Positions 53,359-62,483 of a DNA stretch of 64,000 nucleotides are shown here, one piece after another. The DNA comes from Chitinimonas arctica (GTDB lineage Bacteria; Pseudomonadota; Gammaproteobacteria; Burkholderiales; Chitinimonadaceae), in NCBI RefSeq assembly GCF_007431345.1, contig NZ_CP041730.1, positions 5,022,001 through 5,086,000 on the forward strand, written 5' to 3'. Each line of letters starts with the position of its first letter. Position 1 is the first letter of the stretch. The notes under the pieces are model-generated. The model was not told where the DNA came from and did not search any database. It saw only the letters and a list, made by a program, of their open reading frames with translations. The translations under genes and the position numbers were made by a program.

Positions 53359-54053
53359 CGACACAACGCACCATCGGCCTGCTCGGGGGTATGAGCTGGG
53401 AATCTACCGTACCGTATTACCAGCAGATCAATCAAACGGTTCGCGCGCGCCTGGGCGGCCTGCACTCTGCCCGCATCCTGCTGCATAGCGTGGATTTCCA
53501 GGAGATCGCTAGCCTGCAAAGCCAGGGTGACTGGGACGAAGCCGGCCGGCGGCTGGCCGCGATCGCCCGGCAATTGGAACAGGGCGGCGCGGACTTGCTG
53601 GTTTTGTGTACCAACACCATGCACAAGGTAGCCGATGCCATCACGGCGGCGGTGCAGATTCCGCTGCTGCATATCGCGGACCCGACCGCGAGCGCCATCA
53701 AGGCTGCGGGAATGAGCCAGATTGGTCTGTTGGGTACCCGCTTCACCATGGAACAGGATTTCTACCGCGCCCGTCTCGCGCTGCACGGCATAACGGCCCT
53801 GGTGCCCGAGGCCGAGGACCGGGACACCGTCCACGACATTATCTACCAGGAACTTTGCCAGGGTCAGATCAAGCCAGCCTCCCGCGAGACCTACCTTCGG
53901 ATTATCGACAAGCTCGCCGCCCAGGGCGCACAGGGAATTATTCTGGGCTGCACCGAGATAGGATTGCTCATCGGGCCGCAAGACATCGAGCTGCCCTTGT
54001 TCGATACCACCAGGCTCCATGCCGTCGCGGCAGCGGAGAAGGCGTTGGAATAA
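53355..54053 (+). CDS. Aspartate/glutamate racemase family protein (YgeA-like)
   Basis: 232 residues. TIGLLGGMSWESTVPYYQQIN at the N-terminus, catalytic Cys in VLCTNTMHKVAD and second Cys in IILGCTEIGLLIG. The two-cysteine racemase mechanism is complete. Probably interconverts an amino acid such as aspartate, homoserine or glutamate. It overlaps the DUF488 stop by ATGA, so both are in one transcript. Confidence 0.92.
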   Translation: MTTQRTIGLLGGMSWESTVPYYQQINQTVRARLGGLHSARILLHSVDFQEIASLQSQGDWDEAGRRLAAIARQLEQGGADLLVLCTNTMHKVADAITAAVQIPLLHIADPTASAIKAAGMSQIGLLGTRFTMEQDFYRARLALHGITALVPEAEDRDTVHDIIYQELCQGQIKPASRETYLRIIDKLAAQGAQGIILGCTEIGLLIGPQDIELPLFDTTRLHAVAAAEKALE

Positions 54054-54117
54054 AGGCTCCGCACATGGATTCGGCATATAGGGGGGAGCATCGAAAATCT
54101 TTATAGAATAAAGCTCA

Positions 54118-54888
54118 ATGCCAATTAATTACTCAAGAAAACTTACCGGAAAAAACCGAAGCAAAGACGCCAACAGGCAGCTCGGATTTGTTCTGGCTTT
54201 TGTTGCTGGCGCCGTCAACGCAGGTGGTTTTCTGGCAGTTCAGCAATACACCTCGCATATGACAGGCATTGTTTCAGCAATGGCCGACCATATAGCCTTG
54301 GGCGCATTTGACCTTGCGTTGGCCGGAATTGGCGCGTTGGCTTCCTTTCTCATGGGGGCAGCATGTTCCGCCATAATGGTGAACTACTCTCGGCGTCACA
54401 ATATGCACAGTGAGTACGCGTTTCCGCTTCTTGCTGAAGCAGGATTATTACTGTGCTTTGGGCTTCTTGGCGCCAGGCTTGCCGACATCAACGGCATATT
54501 TGCTTCCGTTACCGTGATGCTGCTGAGTTTTATCATGGGACTACAGAATGCGCTCATTACCAAGTTATCCAATGCAGAAATTCGCACGACTCATATCACA
54601 GGTATTGTCACCGATATTGGAATTGAGTTAGGAAAACTATTCTATTGGAATCGCTCACATCCAGATACCCTTCCAAAGGTAAGGGCAGACTGGTCACGGC
54701 TCAAGGTTTTTACCGCATTGGCGCTTTTCTTCTTTATTGGTGGCGTAACGGGGGCGTGGGGATTCAAACACGTCGGTTATGTCTCAACCGTCCCGTTAGC
54801 ACTGATGCTCATGATCCTGGTTATCGTGCCAATCGCCGACGATATGAATGAATTTGTTCAAGGCCGAAAGAGCCGAAGGCGACTTTGA
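54118..54888 (+). CDS. YoaK/DUF1275 family membrane protein
   Basis: 256 residues with about six transmembrane helices (VLAFVAGAVNAGGFL, TVMLLSFIMGLQNALI, LALFFFIGGVTGAWG). The conserved TSHMTGIVS and NALITKLSNAEIRTTHITGI segments identify YoaK/DUF1275. Function unknown. The gene is clearly more AT-rich than the genes before it, which suggests horizontal origin. Confidence 0.88.
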   Translation: MPINYSRKLTGKNRSKDANRQLGFVLAFVAGAVNAGGFLAVQQYTSHMTGIVSAMADHIALGAFDLALAGIGALASFLMGAACSAIMVNYSRRHNMHSEYAFPLLAEAGLLLCFGLLGARLADINGIFASVTVMLLSFIMGLQNALITKLSNAEIRTTHITGIVTDIGIELGKLFYWNRSHPDTLPKVRADWSRLKVFTALALFFFIGGVTGAWGFKHVGYVSTVPLALMLMILVIVPIADDMNEFVQGRKSRRRL

Positions 54889-54921
54889 CGTGTTTTAATT
54901 TCCACGCACATCTACATTGGC

Positions 54922-55197
54922 CTACCTCTCCTCGCGGGTATGCCATAGTCGTAGGACATATACGGTGTCTCCTTGAGCCTGATAGCGAAGCTCGTAGTGC
55001 CCAACAAAGAGGCGCCGTACTTCTTGCGGTTCGAATTGTTCAAGCCGCTCACCAAGTCGCGGGTGCTCATATAGAGCGGCAGGCGCAACCGTTAGCGATT
55101 GAACGGTTCGGGCTGCGGCCGCTTTGTTTACTGGTGCCAGGAACTCATAAAGCCGAGCCAAATCGGACAAAGCCTTTGAGGTCCATTTGATCTGCAT
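54922..55197 (-). CDS. parE: ParE/RelE-family toxin
   Basis: 91 residues. QIKWTSKALSDLARLYEFLA and LFVGHYELRYQAQGDTVYVLRLWHTREE are the ParE/RelE fold, ending with the Arg-rich tail of that group. Members block gyrase (ParE) or cleave mRNA (RelE). The start overlaps the antitoxin stop by one base, so it is coupled. Confidence 0.88.
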   Translation of the reverse strand: MQIKWTSKALSDLARLYEFLAPVNKAAAARTVQSLTVAPAALYEHPRLGERLEQFEPQEVRRLFVGHYELRYQAQGDTVYVLRLWHTREER

Positions 55198-55472
55198 CAG
55201 CGCCCCGTCGGCAATGGAAATGGTTGATCGGTGCCCAGGCTATCGGCCCATGCCTGCACCGCTTGGTGATCGATCACATTGCCGGCTTCGACGTCGGCGA
55301 GTCCTTCGCGGGTAAGCCGGTCCCGTTCTTCTTCCTGGTCGAGCCATGCCGTTAGCGCCTGTTTCATGATCCAGCCACGCGAGCGATCAAGGCGGGCCGC
55401 CACGGCGTCGATGCGCTCCGCAAGCGGTCGCGGCAAATGCGCTGTGACAACTTTGGTGTCTGCGTGTGACAT
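55197..55472 (-). CDS. CopG/RHH antitoxin
   Basis: 91 residues. TAHLPRPLAERIDAVAARLDRSRGWIMKQALTAW region forms a ribbon-helix-helix DNA-binding domain, followed by an acidic tail (EEERDRLTREGLADVE) for toxin binding. It neutralises the ParE-like toxin and should repress the operon through the inverted repeat at 55505-55523. Confidence 0.88.
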   Translation of the reverse strand: MSHADTKVVTAHLPRPLAERIDAVAARLDRSRGWIMKQALTAWLDQEEERDRLTREGLADVEAGNVIDHQAVQAWADSLGTDQPFPLPTGR

Positions 55473-55504
55473 GATGCTCTCTCCCTTTGTTCCATCAAAT
55501 CAGA

Positions 55505-55523
55505 ATGATTCGAAATGAATCAT
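55505..55523. promoter_or_regulatory. Inverted repeat operator of the ParDE-like pair
   Basis: ATGATTC, five bases, GAATCAT, located 33 bases upstream of the antitoxin start. A site of this size fits a ribbon-helix-helix dimer pair. Further GATT motifs flank it. Confidence 0.6.
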
Positions 55524-55621
55524 AGTGATTAAACTACCTCGATGTCAAAGTCGCGAGCGAAGAAAACTCGATGCATGCCGAATGCATAACAGTGTCGGCT
55601 TGAATATGCAGTAAAGTCCCC

Positions 55622-56977
55622 CTATCCCAACCACCCTCCCCCCTGCTGCACCACCAAAGTCCCGGTGGTATTGCGCGACACCACCCCCAATGCCGCATAG
55701 TGGTGGACGATGCCATGCGGCGCCTGTGCCAGCGGATGGTCCTTGCCGTCCGCGCCCTTCTCCCTGGGCCATTCGATATCGCCGCTGGCTACCCGGGCGG
55801 GTATCAGCCAATAGTCGCCGCAGCGATATTCCCCTTCCGGCGCGAATGCCACGCGGATGCCATCTTCGATGTCGAACCAGGCATTGGCCATGAGACGGGT
55901 TTGGCTTACCTGGATAAGGCCATCGGTCAGCGCCTGCGCCTCGTCGGCCTGCTGGTCCCAGCGGCGGATCTTGGGGTGGCGCTGCGCATCGGCTTCCAGC
56001 CAGGTATTCGGCAGGTCGTCGGGCAGCGTATCGGGGTCGGCGAACAGGGTGTGGCCTTCCACCATGCCGAGCTTGAATAGCCAGCCCGGCTGGCTCAGCA
56101 GATCGTGCTCGTCGAAACTGAACTCCACCCAGATGCCCGCTTCGAAACCCCGGCCATCGGCCACTTCGAAAGCGTTGCCCTCGAAGCCGACGACGGCCGT
56201 GGCGGTGCTGCCGTTGTCGCGTGACCACTTGAAGCTGAAGACACCGTTATTGCTGGAGGCATGGATTTCAACGCGGTAAAGCTGATTTTCCAGGCCTCGA
56301 TAGCGAGAATCCGGCGCGATAATGCAGGCGCTCTTGGGGCCGGCCAGTGGGACCAGGTCGGCGATCAGGGTCGCGCCGGCACGCCTGTCCGATTCGGCGC
56401 CCGCCAACCGCAGCCGTTCCTCTTGGGTAAGCTTGACGATGCCGTCTCGGTCTTTTGGCAACCGTCCGGCGTACGCGGCGGCCCGCAGCTGCCAGACTAC
56501 CTGGGCGCGGGTGCAGGTATCCGGGCCGCCCAGCGCCAGTTCGCGAATGGTACCTGCCTCTATCCAGCTCAGGTGTCGCTCCCATACATCCAGGTAGAGC
56601 AGGTATTGCCGTCTGGCGTCGCCATTGGCATCGAGGAAGTTAGCCAACTCGTCCGGATCATCGACCGGATAGGGCTGCCGTCGCCAGCTGGCGGCGGGCG
56701 CATCGTTCTCGACCAGTATCCCGTCCACATAGCAGCGGCCTGGGGAAATACCGAGATCATGTCCATCTCCTGCGGCTGACAGGGAAAATCCACCCTCCGC
56801 CGAGGCGGGAATGCCGAATGGACCGATCAAGTCCTTTGCCAGCGTACGCAGGTAGTGCAGGAGGATAGCGGTCTGCTCATTGTGGTCCGCGTCCAGGGTG
56901 ACACGTCCTTGCTGCATCAGTACCCGGCTGAAGTGGCGGCGGGGATCGAAGGTATCGCGGGTGAAATCGCCTTTCAT
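55622..56977 (-). CDS. DUF6519 protein of a contractile injection system
   Basis: 451 residues. The N-terminus MKGDFTRDTFDPRRHFSRVL followed by MQQGRVTLDADHNEQ is the family hallmark. A WSRDNGSTATAVVGF segment lies in the middle. Such proteins occur at the tail end of extracellular phage-tail-like clusters and may be fibre, spike or cap-like parts. The exact role is unknown. I choose the ATG after GAGGAA. It is the last gene of the operon seen here, 58 bases after the tail protein. Confidence 0.82.
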   Translation of the reverse strand: MKGDFTRDTFDPRRHFSRVLMQQGRVTLDADHNEQTAILLHYLRTLAKDLIGPFGIPASAEGGFSLSAAGDGHDLGISPGRCYVDGILVENDAPAASWRRQPYPVDDPDELANFLDANGDARRQYLLYLDVWERHLSWIEAGTIRELALGGPDTCTRAQVVWQLRAAAYAGRLPKDRDGIVKLTQEERLRLAGAESDRRAGATLIADLVPLAGPKSACIIAPDSRYRGLENQLYRVEIHASSNNGVFSFKWSRDNGSTATAVVGFEGNAFEVADGRGFEAGIWVEFSFDEHDLLSQPGWLFKLGMVEGHTLFADPDTLPDDLPNTWLEADAQRHPKIRRWDQQADEAQALTDGLIQVSQTRLMANAWFDIEDGIRVAFAPEGEYRCGDYWLIPARVASGDIEWPREKGADGKDHPLAQAPHGIVHHYAALGVVSRNTTGTLVVQQGGGWLG

Positions 56978-57035
56978 AGCGTGCTTCCTCATCTCTGACA
57001 CATGATTGGTATGGGTGTAATGACCGGGAGCGGCT

Positions 57036-59273
57036 TCAGTTCACGAACAGCATGCCTACCTCGCAACCGACCGGGATGTATTCGTCCAGGCGCGCCCGCA
57101 GATTGGCTTCCCTTTGCGGTTGGAAAAGATCGTGGAAGGCGCCGATTTCCGCCTCGTCCTCGGCGCCGCGCCGGATCTCGGCCGCGCATTGCTCGCTCAG
57201 CCGGGCATAGTCCGGCCTGCCGTAGCGCTCGGTGTCGAAGCGGGGCCGGACCCGCTCCTGCTCGAGGACGATCAGGGCGGCCTGCTGGAGGGGGTCGGAT
57301 ACTGTTTCCTTGGCCGCCTGTACCGCCAGGTCGGGCTGGCAGTGGTAGCGGCGGGGGGTGCGGCAGCGTGGCGGTACATAGCAAAAGCGCATGCAGCCCA
57401 ATTGCCGCCGCGCCACATTGAGGCAGCCGGTAAACAGCGTGTTTTCGGCCAGTACCACCGCGTGGACGTCCACGATGCCTAACACGGTGCTGTTGCGGAT
57501 GGTGAGCAAGGCATGCGCGACCACGCTGCCCGGCGCGCCCAGCGCTTCCAGCTGCGAGCCGGTCGCATCGACGATGCTGTCGCTGATATGGACAGGTATC
57601 GGGTCCGTTCCCACTTCGTCTTCGTTGATATGGATGGTGCCCAGGATGCTGTGCTCGATATGCAGGGCGGCCTGCACATTGAAGAGTTCCAGGCTGGGTT
57701 CTTCCGGACGCATGGGCTCGCAATCGCAGCCGATTCCCCAGCCGGGTACCAAGGTGCAATGGCGAATGACCACCTTGGCAAGGCAATCCGTTCCAGCGGG
57801 GGTCTCGGCGGCGTCATCGGCTTGCCCGGCTTCGATGCGCAAGGGCCGGCCGACCACCAGTACGCCGTCCAGCGTGAAGCAGGCGCCCGGTTCCAGGCTG
57901 ACCACCAGCGGATCGGGACGGTTGGTTTGGTAATCCAGCAGGCGAACGGCCGGCCGCATCCGATTGGCGGCGCGGAGTTGCAAGGTCTGCCTACTGGCGA
58001 TATGCATGGCGAGGGGCTCGACATAGACATTGCTGTCGGCCAGTTCGATAACGGCGTCGGCCGGACTATCCTTCTCCCACTGAGCCAGGGCCGCAGCAAT
58101 CGTTTGAAAGGTGTCGTCGGCGGGATCGCTGCCTGCCGAACCGCGTACCGTGTAGTGGCGGACTCGCTCCCGCGCCGAGGGCTCGAACAGCGTCCGCCGG
58201 TACTCGCCGCCCCCCATATCCGCGCTGAAGCCGTAGTGGTAGGACACCCGTACTCCGCGCTTGGGCAATTGCCGCTGCGGAAAGGCGAAGCGGCCCAGCA
58301 CCGGATCGATGGCGACTTTGCCGCGTGGCACCGTATAGCGCCAGCCGCTCAAATCGGCGACCACGATGACATCCAGCGGCAAGGGCGCCTTACCGTCCGA
58401 GCCGGCCCAGCCCTCGGCCCAGATCAGCAGGCTCTTGCCAATGCCGTAGAAACGCTCTGGGTGGCGTGAAAATTCCAGCCGGCCGATGGCTGCCGGCACG
58501 CGCAGGCGCTGGCTGATCGCGCCGGCGCTGCTCTCCGGCCGGCTGAATAGCGGGGCATCCTGGCCGAGAAAGCTGAAGCTGTAGCATTGCGGCCCAGGCT
58601 TTTCCAGGCAGCAGGCAGGCGCCAGGCTGACCGGATACGACTTGAGCCGCCACAGGAACACGCCTACCGAGGGAATATTGTAGCGGCCCTGCCGGTAGCG
58701 TGAATCGACGCGCCGCACCTCCACCGTGTGCGCCAGCCTATCGAATGGGCTGGCCCGCCCGGCGCCGTCCAGCCTGGCCAGTGCAGCCATGCGCCGCACA
58801 TCCACCGTGCGGGCGCGGTCCAGGTGCAGATGGTTGAGATGCTGGTTCCAGGCCAGCAGGCGATAGAACTCCACGGCCCGCGCCGGCCAGCCGGCAATAT
58901 CGCCGGCCAGCTGTTCCAGCAGCGGCAGCGTGCCCTTGCGGCGCCGGTAGCGCAATACATTGGCGACTTCCCGGCGTGGTACCAGGACCCGGTTGAGTGC
59001 CCGCCCCTGCTCGCTGCCTGTATCTCCGGCCGCGCCGGTGGCATGGACCGGCCGGTAGCCGATCAGGTCGGCCACATAGGGAACGGCCCAGTCCGCGGCC
59101 GTTTCGATAAAGAAATTCTCGTACAACTGGCCGATATCGTCTTCGACCACGTTGACCTGCTCGGCCATCACGCGCAGCAGGGCCTGGAGGGGATAACCCT
59201 GTTCGGCGTCGCGCATCCGGTAGATGGCCGGCAGCAACCGGTACAGTCGATCGAGGCGGGGGGCGGCGTCCAT
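57036..59273 (-). CDS. Phage-tail-like protein with beta-helix region
   Basis: 745 residues. The N-terminal ~180 residues (RLYRLLPAIYRMRDAEQGYPL, ADLIGYRP, VANVLRYRRRKGTLPLLEQL) match the tail-protein domain found with baseplate proteins (gpI/Afp12-like). From about 370 to 640 there are regular beta turns (LEPGACFTLDGVLVVG, NVQAALHIEHSILGTI), suggesting a right-handed beta-helix as in fibres and adhesins. The ATG lies two bases after the preceding stop, so it is coupled. Probably a baseplate wedge fused to a receptor-facing shaft. Confidence 0.82.
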   Translation of the reverse strand: MDAAPRLDRLYRLLPAIYRMRDAEQGYPLQALLRVMAEQVNVVEDDIGQLYENFFIETAADWAVPYVADLIGYRPVHATGAAGDTGSEQGRALNRVLVPRREVANVLRYRRRKGTLPLLEQLAGDIAGWPARAVEFYRLLAWNQHLNHLHLDRARTVDVRRMAALARLDGAGRASPFDRLAHTVEVRRVDSRYRQGRYNIPSVGVFLWRLKSYPVSLAPACCLEKPGPQCYSFSFLGQDAPLFSRPESSAGAISQRLRVPAAIGRLEFSRHPERFYGIGKSLLIWAEGWAGSDGKAPLPLDVIVVADLSGWRYTVPRGKVAIDPVLGRFAFPQRQLPKRGVRVSYHYGFSADMGGGEYRRTLFEPSARERVRHYTVRGSAGSDPADDTFQTIAAALAQWEKDSPADAVIELADSNVYVEPLAMHIASRQTLQLRAANRMRPAVRLLDYQTNRPDPLVVSLEPGACFTLDGVLVVGRPLRIEAGQADDAAETPAGTDCLAKVVIRHCTLVPGWGIGCDCEPMRPEEPSLELFNVQAALHIEHSILGTIHINEDEVGTDPIPVHISDSIVDATGSQLEALGAPGSVVAHALLTIRNSTVLGIVDVHAVVLAENTLFTGCLNVARRQLGCMRFCYVPPRCRTPRRYHCQPDLAVQAAKETVSDPLQQAALIVLEQERVRPRFDTERYGRPDYARLSEQCAAEIRRGAEDEAEIGAFHDLFQPQREANLRARLDEYIPVGCEVGMLFVN

Positions 59274-59275
59274 GG

Positions 59276-62200
59276 CTATCCGATCTGATTAAGGATCAAG
59301 GTATCGGGAATGGCGGGCGTAAAGATCGCCAGCTGGGCGGGATGGGTGATGCCAAGCGCAATCTCCGCCGCTCTGGCTTCGACCCAGGAGATGGGTGGCC
59401 GGACCAGCTGTCCGCTGCCTTCGGCGCGATAAGCGCTTTCCGGCAGTCCATCGAAGGTATCCACGTCCACATAAGCCACCCCCTCCACCCCCTGGATCAG
59501 ACCGATGATCTGCCCCAACGCCACCGACTGCGCCAAGGCCTGCCGATCGAAGCCGAAGCGCGCCAGCAGCGCGGCCCGGACAGCGGCGGCGACCGGCTCC
59601 CACAGATAGTCGGGCTGGAGTCGGATATTGGCGCTGAGCACCATGACGATCAATTCACGGACGGCCAAGCGGACCGGCACCGCCGGGTCGCCGAAGCGGC
59701 GCAGCGAAGCGAGCAGGTTGAGGTAGACGTCGGCGTGCGGGTTGATGGGGATATCGTCCGCGCCGGCGATGGTAAGGTGGATAAAGGCCCGGCCCCGGTC
59801 GTGCAGGCGGCAGGCCATCGCCTTGCCGATGCCGGCGAAGGTGCGGGCGAAATCCGCGTAATCCTGGACGGATACCAGCCGGTCCAGTGCCATCACCGCC
59901 ATGGGCGCATTCTCGCGGGCCTGGTCCAGGCTCTCCCGGTCCGCGCCGCCGGCGGCGCGGTCGGGATTGATCACCTCCTTGACGCCCAGCGGCCGGGTTT
60001 GCAGCAAGGTGATCTGGCCGGCCCGGACATTGCCGGGGCGGCCGATACCGTTGCGGTAGACGGCCTTGATATTCTCCACCCCGGTCGGCGGACGGGCGCC
60101 CTGCTCGCCGTTGCCGAACTGCACCGTGGTGATATCGGCATTGTCGGTCTTGCCGACAAATACGCGGTCGCGCGGACCCAGCCCCGCGAGGGTGTCGGTC
60201 TCGTGCCAGGCCATATCATTGACGTAGATCCGCAAGGTACTTGCCACCCCGCTGGGGGTCGGCGCCGACACGAAGGTCAGCGGGGGCTGCTTGAGCGCAA
60301 AGGCGGACATGGGCTTGGCGCCGTCGCCGCTGCCCAGTGTCTCGTGGCGGGTCTCGCCATGGGTGGCCTTGACCACATTGCCGTAGATCCGCAGGGACGC
60401 GCGTTTGTAGCGGTAAGCCAGGCTGTTGGCCAGTTGCAGGGTGGTGCGGATCTGGTCGCCGGGCAAGGTGGCATCGAAGCTTTGGCTTACGCCGGCGATC
60501 ATCACCCGCTCGGAGACCATTACCCCGCTAACCGTCTGCCCGCCGGTTTCGATATCGCTGCGCTCACCGGCAACGATGATCCAGCGTCCCGATTCGAGCC
60601 CGTCATAGAGCCGCGCCAGCTCGATGCTGCTGCCCGCCACATCGGCATCGATCGGTGCTTCGGCCAGTGCAAGCCCGTGGCTCTGGGCAAATACCGTGAG
60701 CGGTCTCGCACTCGCCAGGGTGGTGTCATGGGCACTGTCGCGCCAGGGCTTTTCCAAGTCCAGCAGGGTGGATTTGCCGGTCATGCCGAAGGCAGCCCGC
60801 GCCGTGGTCGCGACATCCAGCACCGTGGCGATGGTCGATAACTGGCCATCCCGCATCAGCAAGGCCAGGCTGCCGGGCACGATCTGCTCGAAGCCGCTCT
60901 CCAGCGCCATCTGGCTGCTCGACAGTAAGCGAGCGTCGAGTTCGATCTCCGTGGTACTGCGGAAAATGGCTCGCAGCCGTTCGGTCCGGTTGCCCGGTGC
61001 GGCTGCCGTGGCGCCAAGCCTGACGTCCACGACCAAACCATCGCAAGCAACATGCAGCGTCTGGGTGCCGCCGCCCTCTTCGATCCGCAAGGCCATTTCG
61101 CGTACCAAGCCATCCTTGAAGGTGAAGCGAACCCTGGCGCCCTGGTCGAGGTCGCCGGTGACCCGCACCGTGACGATATTCAGCGAAAACTCCCGTTCAT
61201 TGAACACCGACTGATCGGACTGGAACAGCTGGCCGTTCCAGTTGCCGCTGACCTGGAAAATCCATTGCGTGCCACCGTCGCCGTCATCCCCCACCTGCAG
61301 CTGAAGCTTGATGTCCGTATCGCCGGGGAGCGGCCAATCCTCGTAGTGGCTGATCCGGCCAGCGGTATCGAGCATCGGCCTGAGCGGTGCCGTGCTGCCG
61401 AACGGCGCAGCCTTGACGCCAAAGCCGATGATACGGGCCGCTGTTTGCGCTGCCGTGGCCCCACTGGCCCAGGCCGTGTAGAGATGTTGTTTGATGGCCG
61501 GGTTGAAAAAGCCCAGCAACTGCGCTTGTACATCGCTCTCGCCGGACAGCATCTGGCTCAAGCTACGCCGCAATCCCGCGCTGGAACGGGCCGCCGGCAA
61601 GGCGGGTAATCTGGACAGGGGCTTCCCCAGCCGGCGCAGGATGCTCAAGGCGCTGGTGGATGTCGACGGCTGGCCCGTCGATATCGCGATGGGTGCGGCC
61701 GCCAAGGCGGACGGCAGCAGCTTGACGATCGTGCGCTGCCTTTCGAAATCGGCTTCGGCACTGGCCACCTGCCGCAGCATGGGCGCGCCCAGCCCCAGGA
61801 ACAGCAAGGGATCGTTCGGTTTCAAGCCTGTTTCGGTGCCTGCCAAAACCAGGCTGTCCATACTCGGGATGCCGTTGGCGGTCAGCCGCTGCGGCCGGGT
61901 CAGGCGCACTTGCAGATTGCTCCACTCGGCACGGGCCAGCAGGGTTTCGCTGGTCTCGAACGATTGCGGCAGCTCGTCCGGCGCCGGGATGCTCTGCGAG
62001 CGGGCGCCGGCGGCGATTTCAACCGGAGTGGTCTGGTTGGCGTCCACGGTGTAGGCCAGATAGACGCTGGCGGCGACGCCGGGGCGCAGGGCATAGCCCA
62101 CCAGCCGCGCCAGCTCCAGCACCGACCGCCGCTCGGTCGCGGTCCGCAGGTAGGCCTCATTGGCCAGCCGCTCCTGGTAGAAAGTCAGTACGTCGGCCAC

Positions 62201-62482
62201 GCAGGCCCAGCCGTCGAGCAGGGCAATGGCGGCGTCGGCGGGATCGCGGGTAGTCAGGCCGGACAAGGGGGTATAGCGGGCGTCCAGTTGGCCGCCCGGA
62301 CCCTTTGCTTCCAGCTTGAGGCTGCCTAAGCGGGCCTTCATCGAGTCGAGGAAGCGCCAATGGGTGCCTACCCGGTAGGCTATGGCGTCCAACCCGGGCC
62401 GGTTCGCTATCCTTGCCGGGGTGCGCAGCCGGACACCCTCGCAGCAGCCGCAACCGGTACATCCGCAGGTCTTGCTGCCCAT
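59276..62482 (-). CDS. Putative baseplate assembly protein (gpJ/Afp11-like)
   Basis: 1068 residues. N-terminus MGSKTCGCTGCGCCEGV is Cys-rich. Then AIAYRVGTHWRFLDSMKARL, DGWACVADVLTFYQERLANEAYLRTAT, and far downstream TVQFGNGEQGARPPTGVENI and RNGIGRPGNV, the core of the TIGR02243-type baseplate family. The start ATG follows the preceding gene's stop by one base with GGAGGA eight bases upstream. The C-terminal part (VSVQDYADFARTFAGIGKAM) is the gpJ-like ring domain. Confidence 0.88.
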   Translation of the reverse strand: MGSKTCGCTGCGCCEGVRLRTPARIANRPGLDAIAYRVGTHWRFLDSMKARLGSLKLEAKGPGGQLDARYTPLSGLTTRDPADAAIALLDGWACVADVLTFYQERLANEAYLRTATERRSVLELARLVGYALRPGVAASVYLAYTVDANQTTPVEIAAGARSQSIPAPDELPQSFETSETLLARAEWSNLQVRLTRPQRLTANGIPSMDSLVLAGTETGLKPNDPLLFLGLGAPMLRQVASAEADFERQRTIVKLLPSALAAAPIAISTGQPSTSTSALSILRRLGKPLSRLPALPAARSSAGLRRSLSQMLSGESDVQAQLLGFFNPAIKQHLYTAWASGATAAQTAARIIGFGVKAAPFGSTAPLRPMLDTAGRISHYEDWPLPGDTDIKLQLQVGDDGDGGTQWIFQVSGNWNGQLFQSDQSVFNEREFSLNIVTVRVTGDLDQGARVRFTFKDGLVREMALRIEEGGGTQTLHVACDGLVVDVRLGATAAAPGNRTERLRAIFRSTTEIELDARLLSSSQMALESGFEQIVPGSLALLMRDGQLSTIATVLDVATTARAAFGMTGKSTLLDLEKPWRDSAHDTTLASARPLTVFAQSHGLALAEAPIDADVAGSSIELARLYDGLESGRWIIVAGERSDIETGGQTVSGVMVSERVMIAGVSQSFDATLPGDQIRTTLQLANSLAYRYKRASLRIYGNVVKATHGETRHETLGSGDGAKPMSAFALKQPPLTFVSAPTPSGVASTLRIYVNDMAWHETDTLAGLGPRDRVFVGKTDNADITTVQFGNGEQGARPPTGVENIKAVYRNGIGRPGNVRAGQITLLQTRPLGVKEVINPDRAAGGADRESLDQARENAPMAVMALDRLVSVQDYADFARTFAGIGKAMACRLHDRGRAFIHLTIAGADDIPINPHADVYLNLLASLRRFGDPAVPVRLAVRELIVMVLSANIRLQPDYLWEPVAAAVRAALLARFGFDRQALAQSVALGQIIGLIQGVEGVAYVDVDTFDGLPESAYRAEGSGQLVRPPISWVEARAAEIALGITHPAQLAIFTPAIPDTLILNQIG

Positions 62483-62483
62483 A

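Noticed and set aside
59342..60841. A 499-residue open frame antisense to the baseplate protein
   Set aside because: A shadow of the baseplate gene; its translation is His/Gln/Gly-rich with no domain.
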